49,890 nucleotides of DNA from the NCBI GenBank assembly GCA_031264865.1, contig JAISDJ010000183.1, positions 1 to 49,890 of the forward strand, read 5' to 3'. This document shows positions 17,296-27,341 of the stretch, in pieces. The stretch is from Tannerellaceae bacterium. Lineage in GTDB: Bacteria > Bacteroidota > Bacteroidia > Bacteroidales > Tannerellaceae. A program made the translations under genes and the position numbers. How positions within the stretch are numbered: position 1 is the first letter of the stretch; every line of letters begins with the position of its first letter. The notes beneath the pieces were generated by a model that was not told where the DNA came from, made no database searches, and saw only the letters and a list, made by a program, of their open reading frames with translations.

Positions 17296-18396
17296 ATGAA
17301 ACGAAAAATGATAGTCGGTATTGTATTATTGTCTTGTTTGGTGGCAGGGTGCACCGCTTATACCTGTCTCCCTAAATTTGGCGGCATTCCCAAAAACGAA
17401 AGAGTAAGAAAAGTGGATGGTTCGCCTAATTATCGCGACGGGCATTTTCAAAACATACATGAGACGTCACAACTGACAGAAAGTTTTTGGACCGCAATTT
17501 TCCAATCTTCATCGAAACGAAAAATTCCCAAAAACGAAATACCAACAGTAAAAGCCAACCTTTCCGAACTAAATCCACAGGAAAATATACTGGTGTGGTT
17601 CGGACATTCGTCCTATTATTTCCAAGTCGAAGGAAAGCGTTTCTTGGTTGACCCTGTTTTCAGCCATTACGCTTCGCCTGTTTCGTTTATCAATAGGGCA
17701 TTTAAAGGGACGAATATATGCAAGGCGGCAGATATTCCTGACATTGACTATCTTGTCATTACACACGACCATTGGGATCATCTCGATTATCCTACTATAA
17801 AAGAGCTAAAACCTCGTATTCGAAAGGTGATTTGCCCGATGGGTGTAGGAGCGCATTTTGCCCGATGGAATTTTGACGAATCAACTATTATTGAAATGGA
17901 CTGGGAAGATAGGGTTGTACTTGACACTTGTTTTGAAATGCACTGTTTCCCCGCGCGCCACTTTTCCGGACGGGGATTCTTCAACCAAAGGCAGTCGCTT
18001 TGGGCTTCATTTCTATTAAAAAGCGACAACCTTTCTATTTATATGGGTGGCGACAGCGGCTATGACACTCACTTTGCAAGTATAGGAGAGCGTTTCGATT
18101 CGATAGATTTCGCACTGCTCGAGAACGGGCAGTATAATAAAGCATGGAAATATATCCACATGCAACCGGAAGAAACGTTGCAGGCCGGTATAGATTTACG
18201 CGCAAAAAATGTAATCCCGGTACATCATTCCAAATTCGCCCTAAGCCGCCACAGTTGGGATGAACCTCTGATCCGTATTAACACTGCTAACGAAAAACTG
18301 AAAACCCCGCGCCTGTTAACGCCTCAAATAGGCGAAATCGTTTTCCTGAAAGACACGATGCAGACATTCAGTAAATGGTGGCAAAATGTAGAGTAA
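17296..18396 (+). CDS. metallo-beta-lactamase-fold lipoprotein (NAPE-PLD/UlaG-like hydrolase)
   Basis: A 366-residue protein with a lipoprotein signal (MKRKMIVGIVLLSCLVAGC, lipobox VAGC). The catalytic motif is THDHWDHLDY (HxHxDH form). Other metal ligands are expected in CFPARHFSGRG (His), MGGDSGYDTHF (Asp) and VIPVHHSKFALS (His). The layout, with LVWFGHSSYYFQVEGKRFLV and DPVFS near the start, matches the N-acyl-phosphatidylethanolamine phospholipase D-like/UlaG-like branch of the superfamily rather than beta-lactamases. A membrane-anchored phosphodiesterase or lipid hydrolase is plausible but not shown. Likely co-regulated with the upstream marR. It converges on the RND operon with only 4 bp between stop codons. 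Confidence 0.85.
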   Translation: MKRKMIVGIVLLSCLVAGCTAYTCLPKFGGIPKNERVRKVDGSPNYRDGHFQNIHETSQLTESFWTAIFQSSSKRKIPKNEIPTVKANLSELNPQENILVWFGHSSYYFQVEGKRFLVDPVFSHYASPVSFINRAFKGTNICKAADIPDIDYLVITHDHWDHLDYPTIKELKPRIRKVICPMGVGAHFARWNFDESTIIEMDWEDRVVLDTCFEMHCFPARHFSGRGFFNQRQSLWASFLLKSDNLSIYMGGDSGYDTHFASIGERFDSIDFALLENGQYNKAWKYIHMQPEETLQAGIDLRAKNVIPVHHSKFALSRHSWDEPLIRINTANEKLKTPRLLTPQIGEIVFLKDTMQTFSKWWQNVE

Positions 18397-18400
18397 TAAA

Positions 18401-21400
18401 TCACCGTTTAGATTTTTTTAATGTAAACAGGGGCAAATAAAGGAATATCCCAATGACAGACATGAGAAGGCCGCCAATTGTACCAGCAGCAAGCGGGAAC
18501 CAGAAGGCTTCTTTATCTGTTCCTACCATAAAAGGGATAAAGCCTAAGATGGTAGAAACAACCGTCAGGAAGATGGGCGTTATTTTAGCATTCCAGGCTT
18601 TCAGATAGGCTTTGTAAGGATGCATTAAGGGTTTCCTCTCCCTGATTTTATTATATTCGTTAAGGATATAAATACTGGCATTTACCGTGACACCGCAAAG
18701 CAAAACAAACGAGGCAAATCCTCCCTGGTCGAAATTCAGTTTAAACCAGTAGAACGTTAGAAAGACGCCTATATACGAAATAGGGATCACGAAAATAACA
18801 GCCAATGGTTGTTTCAGTGAATTGAATAAGATGCTACCCGTAAAGAAAATAATAACAATGATCAGCAGCAGCAGCAAATATTGTTTGTTGTCTTTCTTAT
18901 TCCACATCCAATAACTGCTTTCTGCTTTAGCGCTATAGCCCATAGGCACCCGGGCATTAAATTCGTCTAATACCTCTTCCTGTATTTTTGTCCCCTGATT
19001 GTGGGCTCCTATATATTCATATTGCAGGCACAGACGATATTGTTGGTTTATCTTTGCTACTTGCTGAGGGGCCTGTTCTTTCTGCACTGTAGCCAGTTCC
19101 CCTAATTTGTAGGGTATTCCTTTTGCTGTTTGAGGGACATGTTGCATCTCCCAAATATCATATTCGGATGATTGGCGAGACGTAAGTTTCAGCTTTTCCA
19201 ACTCGTTATTTACAACAATATTCCCAGTATAAATATCTTTTCCAAATACCGGGTATATAGAAGCAAACAAGTCGTTCGGGAGTATGTTTGCCTGCGCTGA
19301 TTGCTCTTTGTTAAGATTGAAAGTAAATTCTTTATAATCGTCTTTCCACCACGAAAATTCCGAGTTTATCAATACTTCTTTGATACGCCTATATGTTAGT
19401 AGTGTGTGTTTTAACTCTTCACCCCAATTATATAGTTCGTCGTAATTATATCCGTACATCTCGATACGGTAATTACCGGCATTCTCACGTACGTCATTAT
19501 TAAAGCCTTGGTCTTGTAAACCATATACACCCCAGCTACCGCCGCCCAGTTCAAGAGCTTTACTGATTATACGGCTTTTCAAGGTGTACGGGAAACCACT
19601 TCGCTCACTTTCTTTCGTAAAAAAGATATCGATACGGGCCTGCCGTTCATTATAGATATTTGTTTGGAATTGTTTGATTTCCTTATAGTGGCTTAGATAT
19701 GCTTCCATCCGGCTTATAAGATTATTCATCTGACTGAGCGTAGTGCCATTCGGCATAGACGCCGTAACCATTAATACGGTTTCTTCCCGCCGGGTAAAGT
19801 AGCTGCCTTCATATACCTTCTGCGCAAAAAGGCGAAGCGTTCCTCCTAATGCATAATTCACAATCGGTTTTATCTTTTCTTTATACATCTCGTTCGACAC
19901 GAATTTGTTGTATTTTTCGATAAAAACGGAATCACGATGCGAATACACTTCACTGCTTTTCATCTCAATCTTATCCGGCAACATAAAGACCGGCAAGCCA
20001 AATGCCAATACAATAATAATAAGAGCCAATACCCGCCAACGTATCAAAAACCTGATTTGCCATAAATAATAGTTAGCGAATAAAACGGGCGCTTTTCGCC
20101 GAAACATAGAACGCATGGTATGAAACAGGTTTTTCTTCTTTTCACCTTTTTTTCTGTCGCTACGCGGCCTGAACATCTTCATCTTATCAATCATCGCCGG
20201 CACAAAGAACAACGCGACGAATAAGGATACGCCCAGATTGACAATTACTACAGCGGCAAAGTCTTGCAGATTAAGGCGTATTTTCTCGTCTAAAAAGAAA
20301 ATGACCGATAAAGCCCCTATCGTTGTTACGGTTGCCGTCAGGATAGGAAGGAAAGCGTCTTTATTATGACGATTCTTGATATGGTCGGCCATCACAATGG
20401 TATTATCTATAATAAGACTGAGCGAAATGGTTACTCCGGCAAGAGAATACAACTGCATTTCGAGCCCCAACAGATAATACAGGATTACGCCAATAAAGAG
20501 ATTGACCGTTAAACTTACCACGATCAGGAACATATATTTTACATTCCGGGTAATCAACAAAACAAAAAGCAATAGGATCAATACGGTCAGTATGGTACGT
20601 ATATAGATCTTATCAAGTTCTGTTTGTATAAATTCGGTTGCATCATAGCTAGTATGTATTTCATATCCGGCAGGAAGTTTAGCATGAATAATATCCATTT
20701 CTTCCTTCACCCGTTTGGCTAATTGCAATTGATTGGCCGTTTCATCGGCATGAATAGAGAGATAAATAGAATTGAGGCCGTTTATACGGTAATAGTTTCG
20801 GGGATCTTCTTCCTGGCGGGTTACCTTCAGCAATTGATCCAACCGCACAAAAGCGCCGTCTCTGTTTGCAACCGTAATTAATGCCGGATCAAAGCCCTCT
20901 TTCGGATTATCCGGCACAAGAGCCAATCGTATCCATTCGTCGTCTCCTTCCCGAATATTGGCGATCCCGATAAATTCTTTATTGTAATACTGACTGATTG
21001 CTTGTTGGATATCCGACAGAGAGATATTCAAGACCGAAAGTTGCCGACTATCATACTCTAATCGCCATTCCATCGGGGTTGCTCCGGTAATATCTACCCG
21101 GTAGATACCTGGAATACCAGCCAAACGAGGTTTTATCTGATTCTCTGCATACCGCTGAATAAAGATAGGAGTAGAAGCCGCATTCAGTGTATAACTGATA
21201 AAAGGACGGGATTCCATATCGTCCGGACGGCTCATGGTTACTACAGGATAACTTAGTTCATTGGGCAGGCTTGGCCAGGTTTGTCGTATAATAGTAGATA
21301 CCTCAAAACGGGCGGCATCGATATTGGTATGTTTATCCAATTCCAGCGTAATGCTCCCCCACCCGTTTCCGGAGGTTGAACGTATTTCTTTAATCCCCTT

Positions 21401-21619
21401 AATACGCGCCAGCATCGATTCAAGATGGGATGTTACTTCCATTTCAATCACCCGTGCGGAGTTTCCCGGCATATTATAATTGATATTCAGCCGGGGCAAG
21501 GTATAAGAAGGCGATAGTTTTAATGGAAGCAACGGGATAAGCGCCACACCTACCAAAGCCACACACAGGAAAGCGATGATAATTGTGAAGGAAGATATCC
21601 GGGGGGTATTATAATCCAT
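18401..21619 (-). CDS. RND-family efflux permease (second of two)
   Basis: A 1072-residue RND permease with the usual 12 transmembrane segments in two halves: one N-terminal segment (SFTIIIAFLCVALVGVALIP), a large periplasmic loop, and clusters near residues 330-480 and 860-1060. The start is ATG 21619 (MDYNTPRISSFTIII), overlapping the end of the outer-membrane-factor gene by 11 bp; the frame is open further upstream but only within that gene. It differs clearly from the other permease (23146-26229), as in heteromeric MdtBC/MuxBC-type pumps. Homo- versus hetero-trimer and substrate are unknown. No terminator is visible in the 4-bp gap to the convergent gene. Confidence 0.9.
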   Translation of the reverse strand: MDYNTPRISSFTIIIAFLCVALVGVALIPLLPLKLSPSYTLPRLNINYNMPGNSARVIEMEVTSHLESMLARIKGIKEIRSTSGNGWGSITLELDKHTNIDAARFEVSTIIRQTWPSLPNELSYPVVTMSRPDDMESRPFISYTLNAASTPIFIQRYAENQIKPRLAGIPGIYRVDITGATPMEWRLEYDSRQLSVLNISLSDIQQAISQYYNKEFIGIANIREGDDEWIRLALVPDNPKEGFDPALITVANRDGAFVRLDQLLKVTRQEEDPRNYYRINGLNSIYLSIHADETANQLQLAKRVKEEMDIIHAKLPAGYEIHTSYDATEFIQTELDKIYIRTILTVLILLLFVLLITRNVKYMFLIVVSLTVNLFIGVILYYLLGLEMQLYSLAGVTISLSLIIDNTIVMADHIKNRHNKDAFLPILTATVTTIGALSVIFFLDEKIRLNLQDFAAVVIVNLGVSLFVALFFVPAMIDKMKMFRPRSDRKKGEKKKNLFHTMRSMFRRKAPVLFANYYLWQIRFLIRWRVLALIIIVLAFGLPVFMLPDKIEMKSSEVYSHRDSVFIEKYNKFVSNEMYKEKIKPIVNYALGGTLRLFAQKVYEGSYFTRREETVLMVTASMPNGTTLSQMNNLISRMEAYLSHYKEIKQFQTNIYNERQARIDIFFTKESERSGFPYTLKSRIISKALELGGGSWGVYGLQDQGFNNDVRENAGNYRIEMYGYNYDELYNWGEELKHTLLTYRRIKEVLINSEFSWWKDDYKEFTFNLNKEQSAQANILPNDLFASIYPVFGKDIYTGNIVVNNELEKLKLTSRQSSEYDIWEMQHVPQTAKGIPYKLGELATVQKEQAPQQVAKINQQYRLCLQYEYIGAHNQGTKIQEEVLDEFNARVPMGYSAKAESSYWMWNKKDNKQYLLLLLIIVIIFFTGSILFNSLKQPLAVIFVIPISYIGVFLTFYWFKLNFDQGGFASFVLLCGVTVNASIYILNEYNKIRERKPLMHPYKAYLKAWNAKITPIFLTVVSTILGFIPFMVGTDKEAFWFPLAAGTIGGLLMSVIGIFLYLPLFTLKKSKR

Positions 21620-23132
21620 ATTTATAATCGAACAAATTAGAAATGGAAATGCCTGTTTCAAAATCATGTAACGTCAGCTTCCGTATTTTATAATACTTCA
21701 CCCAGTAATCACTGAGGGCTGAGATATAGTTTCGTTGCGCTTCCTGTTGCCGGTTCAACGACAACGTGAGGCTGTTGATGTCTGCTTTACCGATTATAAA
21801 ACGTTGTTTCGTTTCTGCATACGCCATTTGTGCCAGGTCTAAGGCTTCTTCGGCACTAACAATTAAGCTTTGCTGGATGTTGAATTCGCTTATCGTCATA
21901 ATAACATCCTCTTCTATGGTCAACTCACTTTGACGAGCTGAAATCTGTGTTACATTCAATGTGTTTTTAGCTACATTATATTTCCCTTTTCGTATGCCCC
22001 AATCTACAATAGGAATGGATACGGATATCGAAACAATGTCTTGCTGCAAAGGGTTGCGATAAGCATCCTTGAAATTATTTGCCACTTGGTTAAAGCCGAT
22101 ACTCGCGCGTACCGAAGCATTAAACAGTGCTTCTTTTTTTGTTTTGTCTGTTTCCTGTTCGGCCTCTAATACTTTCTGACGAAGCTCTAAAAAGGCCGGA
22201 TTATTTTCACGTGCATAGAGCAGGGCGTCATCTACAGATATTTCCACATGCTGAGGCTTTCCGGGAAGACGGAGGCGTATTTCCGTATTTTTATCAAAAT
22301 TCAGATAGGACGCCAGGCTGAACATCGCCCGTTTCAAGGCATTTTCTTTATTTTGCAACGTATTCTTTGCATTCACGGCGTCTAATTTCAAGGTAAGTAA
22401 ATCAGCCTGTGTAATGGATGCAATCTTCTGTCGTTGCAAACCTGTTTTATATAAGGTATCAGAAGACGCTACATTGTCTTTTGCCAAATCATACTCTGCT
22501 TGCGCCATAGCCAGTTCGAAGAAATAGCGGGTTGCTTCCTCACTTACATTCTCCATATTATACAGGAGCTCTTTTTTTACCTTTTCAAACTTTAACGGCT
22601 CTATTTTATGCTCCCACTTAAAGGGATTGTATCCTAAAAGCTCTTGCGAATAGCCGAGACGGACAGGCACAGAAGTATACTGCGAATAGGAATTATCGCC
22701 AAAATTACGCATGTATCCTAAATCGGTATCAACAAAGAAACTCCCTCCCAACATATCAAAATTCTGCATAACCGATAATCCGCCATAGGCATAATAATAT
22801 TGCTGTTTCCGATACACATCGATATCGTCTGTAGAATCATATCGCCTGGTTATATCCCGGTAATACTGGGCAGGCGTAAGATTTAAGGTGAGACTGGGCA
22901 ATCTTCTCGCCTGAAATGTACGGTATTCCCAATACCCTGCCAAATACATATTCTTACTTCGGAAAACTTCAAGCGAACTATCCGCGGCAATCTCTATTGT
23001 CCGTTCTAATGTTAATAACAGAGACTCCTGACAGTGGACGGTTAATAATTGACAGTTAGCAATTAATAATAGTATGGGAACACGCAGAACGCAGAACGCA
23101 GAACGCAGATATGTTTTACTATAGGTTGTCAT
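21609..23132 (-). CDS. TolC-family outer-membrane efflux protein
   Basis: A 507-residue TolC-like protein with two repeats of long coiled-coil helices (e.g. YNMENVSEEATRYFFELAMA with QAEYDLAKDN, and ITQADLLTLKLDAVNAKNTL) and beta-barrel strands. It forms the outer-membrane exit duct for the RND pump. Start ATG 23132 follows the RND stop by 13 bp. The N-terminal signal region is strange: it is encoded by 7-bp tandem repeats and a dispersed-repeat-like sequence (23030-23109) that reads RSAFCVLRVPILLLIANCQL. This suggests that repeat DNA replaced or extended the original signal sequence. An ATG at 23171 is an alternative start but overlaps the permease gene. Confidence 0.88.
   Translation of the reverse strand: MTTYSKTYLRSAFCVLRVPILLLIANCQLLTVHCQESLLLTLERTIEIAADSSLEVFRSKNMYLAGYWEYRTFQARRLPSLTLNLTPAQYYRDITRRYDSTDDIDVYRKQQYYYAYGGLSVMQNFDMLGGSFFVDTDLGYMRNFGDNSYSQYTSVPVRLGYSQELLGYNPFKWEHKIEPLKFEKVKKELLYNMENVSEEATRYFFELAMAQAEYDLAKDNVASSDTLYKTGLQRQKIASITQADLLTLKLDAVNAKNTLQNKENALKRAMFSLASYLNFDKNTEIRLRLPGKPQHVEISVDDALLYARENNPAFLELRQKVLEAEQETDKTKKEALFNASVRASIGFNQVANNFKDAYRNPLQQDIVSISVSIPIVDWGIRKGKYNVAKNTLNVTQISARQSELTIEEDVIMTISEFNIQQSLIVSAEEALDLAQMAYAETKQRFIIGKADINSLTLSLNRQQEAQRNYISALSDYWVKYYKIRKLTLHDFETGISISNLFDYKYGL
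23030..23109 (-). repeat. heptamer tandem repeat and dispersed-repeat-like sequence in a signal-peptide region
   Basis: On the plus strand 23083-23109 is three exact copies of CGCAGAA followed by a fourth copy truncated at CGCAGA. Next to it, 23030-23075 contains GACAGTGGACGGTTAATAAT and GACAGTTAGCAATTAATAAT, alternating GACAGT/TTAATAAT blocks typical of dispersed non-coding repeats in Bacteroidales (recalled, not searched). Both lie within the first 35 codons of the TolC-like gene. Confidence 0.75.
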
Positions 23133-23145
23133 TTCGGATTTTACA

Positions 23146-26100
23146 TTATATAAGTTCTTTTTTATCATCATGCCGGTAAATTAACCAGTAAACCAGTGGT
23201 ATAACAAACAAACTGACTGCCGTCCCTAAAAGCATGGCCGATATCATAGCAATGGAAAGCGGTTTCTGTAATTCGCTACCCATATCAAAAGAGAATAGCA
23301 GGGGAACCATGGCAAAGATAGTAGTCAGCGATGTCATAATAATAGGCCGTAAGCGTCTGCGGCCCGCCTCATGGATAGCATTCATTAACGGAACGCCCGA
23401 TTTACGTAATTCATTTATCGCATCAAGCTTCAGAATAGAGTCGTTGATAATGATACCGCAAGTAACCACAATACCAATCGCGCTCATCAAGTTTAACGTA
23501 TGGCCACATATCCAAAGCACAAGCAAAGCTGCCGCCACATCTATCGGTAATTCAAGCAATACGATCAGGGGCTGGAGGAAACTTTCAAATTGCGCCGCCA
23601 AAATAAAATACATTAATAGGATAGAAACAAAAAGGATAATTACCAACTCACCCAACATCTTTTTATTCGAAAAGAAACTGCCGGAGAAGTCTATATCCCA
23701 GGTTTCCCGCCCGAATTGGGTAAAAGAGTTTTGTCTGACACTTTGTGTAATATCGTCTATCAACCGTTCGGGGGCATCCACATCATAAAAGCTAAAAGGA
23801 ATATATTCGCCGTTTTTACCGGCAACGATCGTCTTCAGGTCTTCACCGGGCGTCACTTTTATAAGCGATTGCAGCGGAATATAGTTTGATTGCCCCTTCT
23901 CATCGGGTATGCTTCGGATAAACGTACTTCGCATAATCTCGTTAATCGATTGATTATCGCCTGCAATGGTGATAGGTAGATATTGTTGGTATGAACGAAG
24001 CGTGGCTACCTCATTGTCTTTAAAGGCTGTTTTCAACACCCTGTACACCTCGTCGTAACCCACGTTGTAGAGCAACAGACGCTGGCGATCTATGGTGATG
24101 TTTAACTGATTGTCGAATGTTACGCCTACTGACGTATGGCCTGTTTGTTCTTTTATGACAGATTCCAATTGGTTAATAATCGCCGGTGTGGGAGATTCTA
24201 CCTTGTTGCGTGCATACAACTCGGCAACAATATCCGGTTCTCCTGTAACAAACAGCTTTTCAAACACCGTTTCGGGAGGAGCAAAAGAAAATACGGCCCC
24301 GGGATAATGGCTTTGCAACCATTCTGTAATTCTCCGCTGTAACGGAGCTATCTCGGAGGTAGTAGCCGTCTTTACATATAGTTCTGTTTCGGAAACCGAC
24401 AGTTCCCGTTCCCGGTTCAAAAGAAATTGTTGCTGCCCGACATACGCTGCATATTCAACAACAAACGTATCAATAGATCCGAACAACTGATTTACGCGGG
24501 TTTGGTTTTCGTCTATATGAATGTTTTCATTCCATTCAACAGAAACAAGTAATTCCTGTTGCCCTATCTCCGGCATACGGCTTTTAGGCACTTGATAGAA
24601 AAAGAATACACAGAGCGGGAACGTAATCAGGGTAAAAACTAATGTAGCTGTTTTATGCCGAAAAACGAAATCTACTCCGTTATCATAAAATGAATCCAGC
24701 GTATGCGCCTTAATCGGATTATTAAACTTCTTACCGAACAGTCCTTTTTTCGTTTCCGGGAGGCTATATACCAATTTATAAAGTACTGGTAGCAATATAA
24801 TACCAGTAAAATAAGAAACAATTAAACCTACAGTTACGGCAAATGCTTGGTCGTAAAATATCGCGCCGGCTATACCGCTCATAAACACCAGGGGCACAAA
24901 CACCGCAATGGTAGTGAACGTAGAACTAAGCATCGGCGTAATCACTTCAGTAGTCCCTTTATCGCACGCATCTTCTAAGGAATAGCCCATGGCCCGGTAT
25001 TGGGAGATATTTTCGGTTACGATAATGGAACTGTCTATCATCATCCCTAAAGCAAGTATTAATCCGGAAAGGGAAATAATATTCAGCGACATGTGAAACA
25101 GATAGAAAAACAAAAAGCTGATGATGATACTAACCACCATACTTAGCCCGATAACGAACGGACTTTTCACGTCCCCAAGAAACAGGATAGCGACAATACA
25201 TATAAAAATAAATCCTAGAGAAAGATTTTGTTTTAGGTTGGAAATCGTATAGTCCAACAATTCCGTTTGGTTACGCGAGATATTAAATTCAATAGCAGGA
25301 TAAATTGATGCGAAGTGGTCTGTTACTTCCTGAAGCGATTCCTTCATGGCATCCATATTCTCATCCGCTTGTTTGATTACAGCCAGGGTTACGGCCCGTT
25401 TGCCATTGGAAAGGGAAAGTCCGGTTTCTTTAACCGGAACAATATTAATCGTCGCCAACTCTTTCAACTGAAAAATACGGCCATTTTTATATATGTAAAT
25501 ATTCTCTACATCTTCCAATGTCCGTAACAACGCGGAAAATTTAATATTATATTCATAATACCCGTCTCTGACAATCATACTGCCCGGTTCAATATTATTA
25601 GAGACAAGGGCCGACTCCAGATCATTCAGCGAAATATTGGCCATTTCCAACAGTTTTATATCGGGAACGATTTGTAGTTGTTTATTCATCACACCCGTCA
25701 TATCCACCATCGCTACTTCCGGTAATTGCTCAATCCGACGTTTGATCACCATTTCTGCAAACTCGCAAAGTTCCAAAAACTGATCGATTCCCGTATCCTC
25801 AATCGTCAGATTAAGATAAAATACTGGTATATCCGTTGCGCTGGCTTTTATCACGCGAGGGCGGTCTACCTCACGAGGAAGGTAGTTCATGGCAGCGTCT
25901 ATTTTCTCATTTACTTCAATAAACGCCAAATCGGTATTGGTGCCAAAATCAAAGATTAAACGAATGATCCCTGCCCCATCGCGCGTCTCGCTTTGGATAT
26001 TTCGCAACCGACTCACTTGCATTAATTGTTGGCGAATCGGTTTTACAACTGTATTTTCTAATTCCCGCGCCGAGGTATTCTTCCCGGATACCTGTATCGT

Positions 26101-26229
26101 GATTTCAGGAATTGCAATATCCGGCAGCAAGGAGATAGGCAGTGTAAAATAAGTGACCAAACCTATAATAAAACAAGCCGCAAATGCCATCAGAATCGCG
26201 ATAGGACGCTGTAATAAAAACTTTAGCAT
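23146..26229 (-). CDS. RND-family efflux permease (first of two)
   Basis: A 1027-residue RND permease. The N-terminus MLKFLLQRPIAILMAFAACF and PISLLPDIAIPEITIQVSGK, the first periplasmic loop, and the TM4 region SGLILALGMMIDSSIIVTEN (with the Asp of the proton relay) are standard. A second half ends in GTAVSLFVIPLVYWLIYRHD. It pumps substrates from periplasm or inner membrane using the proton gradient. It starts 7 bp after the adaptor gene. With the second permease, adaptor and TolC-like protein it forms a complete tripartite system with two permeases. Substrate unknown. Confidence 0.95.
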   Translation of the reverse strand: MLKFLLQRPIAILMAFAACFIIGLVTYFTLPISLLPDIAIPEITIQVSGKNTSARELENTVVKPIRQQLMQVSRLRNIQSETRDGAGIIRLIFDFGTNTDLAFIEVNEKIDAAMNYLPREVDRPRVIKASATDIPVFYLNLTIEDTGIDQFLELCEFAEMVIKRRIEQLPEVAMVDMTGVMNKQLQIVPDIKLLEMANISLNDLESALVSNNIEPGSMIVRDGYYEYNIKFSALLRTLEDVENIYIYKNGRIFQLKELATINIVPVKETGLSLSNGKRAVTLAVIKQADENMDAMKESLQEVTDHFASIYPAIEFNISRNQTELLDYTISNLKQNLSLGFIFICIVAILFLGDVKSPFVIGLSMVVSIIISFLFFYLFHMSLNIISLSGLILALGMMIDSSIIVTENISQYRAMGYSLEDACDKGTTEVITPMLSSTFTTIAVFVPLVFMSGIAGAIFYDQAFAVTVGLIVSYFTGIILLPVLYKLVYSLPETKKGLFGKKFNNPIKAHTLDSFYDNGVDFVFRHKTATLVFTLITFPLCVFFFYQVPKSRMPEIGQQELLVSVEWNENIHIDENQTRVNQLFGSIDTFVVEYAAYVGQQQFLLNRERELSVSETELYVKTATTSEIAPLQRRITEWLQSHYPGAVFSFAPPETVFEKLFVTGEPDIVAELYARNKVESPTPAIINQLESVIKEQTGHTSVGVTFDNQLNITIDRQRLLLYNVGYDEVYRVLKTAFKDNEVATLRSYQQYLPITIAGDNQSINEIMRSTFIRSIPDEKGQSNYIPLQSLIKVTPGEDLKTIVAGKNGEYIPFSFYDVDAPERLIDDITQSVRQNSFTQFGRETWDIDFSGSFFSNKKMLGELVIILFVSILLMYFILAAQFESFLQPLIVLLELPIDVAAALLVLWICGHTLNLMSAIGIVVTCGIIINDSILKLDAINELRKSGVPLMNAIHEAGRRRLRPIIMTSLTTIFAMVPLLFSFDMGSELQKPLSIAMISAMLLGTAVSLFVIPLVYWLIYRHDDKKELI

Positions 26230-26236
26230 ACTCTTT

Positions 26237-27325
26237 TCACTTGTCTGCTATTTCAACTGCCGTCTCATGCGCCAGGTTGATGTTGCCGCTGGTAATTACT
26301 ATATCTCCGTCTTTCAGGCCTTCCGTTATGGTATAATGGCCGGCATTCTCCAGTCCTGTCTGTACATAATTCCAAAAGGCTTTATTATCTACTAAGGTAA
26401 ATACAACCTGCCGGCCGGAACGAAGCACAACTGCTTCTTTAGGTACAGTCAATTGCTTACCGACTAAACGTTGGATACTGATACGTACATTCATCCCTTC
26501 AAACAACTTACCGGTATGGGTGGTAGTCGCTTTTACTTGTACCATCCCATTCGCATCCACCAATGGATTGATTTCCGAAATACGTCCTTCCGTCTTTTCA
26601 TCCGGCACGGAAAAAGGGGTGACTTCTACTTTATCACCTGTCTTAACAAGTGACAATTCACTCTCTAATATAGTGAAAGAAGCTTCCAGACTTTGCGGAT
26701 TAATGATAGTGCAGAAAACATTGGAAGTAGAAGAAGTATTAAGCGGTTTAGCAAATAGATTAGCAACAATTCCATCGAAAGGGGCCTTGAGAACGGCATG
26801 TTCTTCTTCGTATAGCGCCAGTTCGTATTGAACCAATGCTTGGTCGTAACCGCTTTTCGTACGCACCAATTGCATGGTAGCAGCCGGAACTTTAGCTGAA
26901 TCTTCAATGGCATATCCCTGCCCGATTAATACATCCTGCAATTCCAACTTAGCTCTGTCGAGCGCATCTTTTGCCTGTATCGTTTTATTATGTAAGCGGA
27001 AAGCAGCCAATTCAGCCAATTTTTGTCCTTTGGCTACCCGGTCGCCGTTTTTTACATAAATCTCGGCAATCGTCTCTGCCGATTCAAATGTCAAATCAAC
27101 CAACTGCCGCGCGGATAATTTTCCATTACTAATTAATTCATGGTTGAAATCCGAAGGATGAAGTTCCATAATTGTCACTACGTTAGCCATATCCGGCAAA
27201 AGGGTTTCTACTCCCTGTTCATCATCAGTCTCTTTTTTATCACCAGAACAGGATATTGTACAGGCCAACAGTATCCATATAAACAAGCGAGCCCACCTGG
27301 AATGTATTGTTTTTTCAACTCTCAT
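26237..27325 (-). CDS. RND efflux periplasmic adaptor (membrane fusion protein), lipoprotein
   Basis: A 362-residue HlyD/AcrA-like adaptor. The lipoprotein signal is MRVEKTIHSRWARLFIWILL followed by ACTISC. It has a lipoyl half (EIYVKNGDRVAKGQKLAELA), a hairpin, the second lipoyl half (APFDGIVANLFAKPLNTSST), a beta-barrel and a C-terminal membrane-proximal domain ending GDIVITSGNINLAHETAVEI. It links the RND permeases to the TolC-like duct. The frame is open to 27382, but a -7 promoter box lies at 27354-27361, so the ATG at 27325 is favoured. First gene of the four-gene operon. Confidence 0.92.
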   Translation of the reverse strand: MRVEKTIHSRWARLFIWILLACTISCSGDKKETDDEQGVETLLPDMANVVTIMELHPSDFNHELISNGKLSARQLVDLTFESAETIAEIYVKNGDRVAKGQKLAELAAFRLHNKTIQAKDALDRAKLELQDVLIGQGYAIEDSAKVPAATMQLVRTKSGYDQALVQYELALYEEEHAVLKAPFDGIVANLFAKPLNTSSTSNVFCTIINPQSLEASFTILESELSLVKTGDKVEVTPFSVPDEKTEGRISEINPLVDANGMVQVKATTTHTGKLFEGMNVRISIQRLVGKQLTVPKEAVVLRSGRQVVFTLVDNKAFWNYVQTGLENAGHYTITEGLKDGDIVITSGNINLAHETAVEIADK

Positions 27326-27341
27326 ATAATTCAATTTAGGT

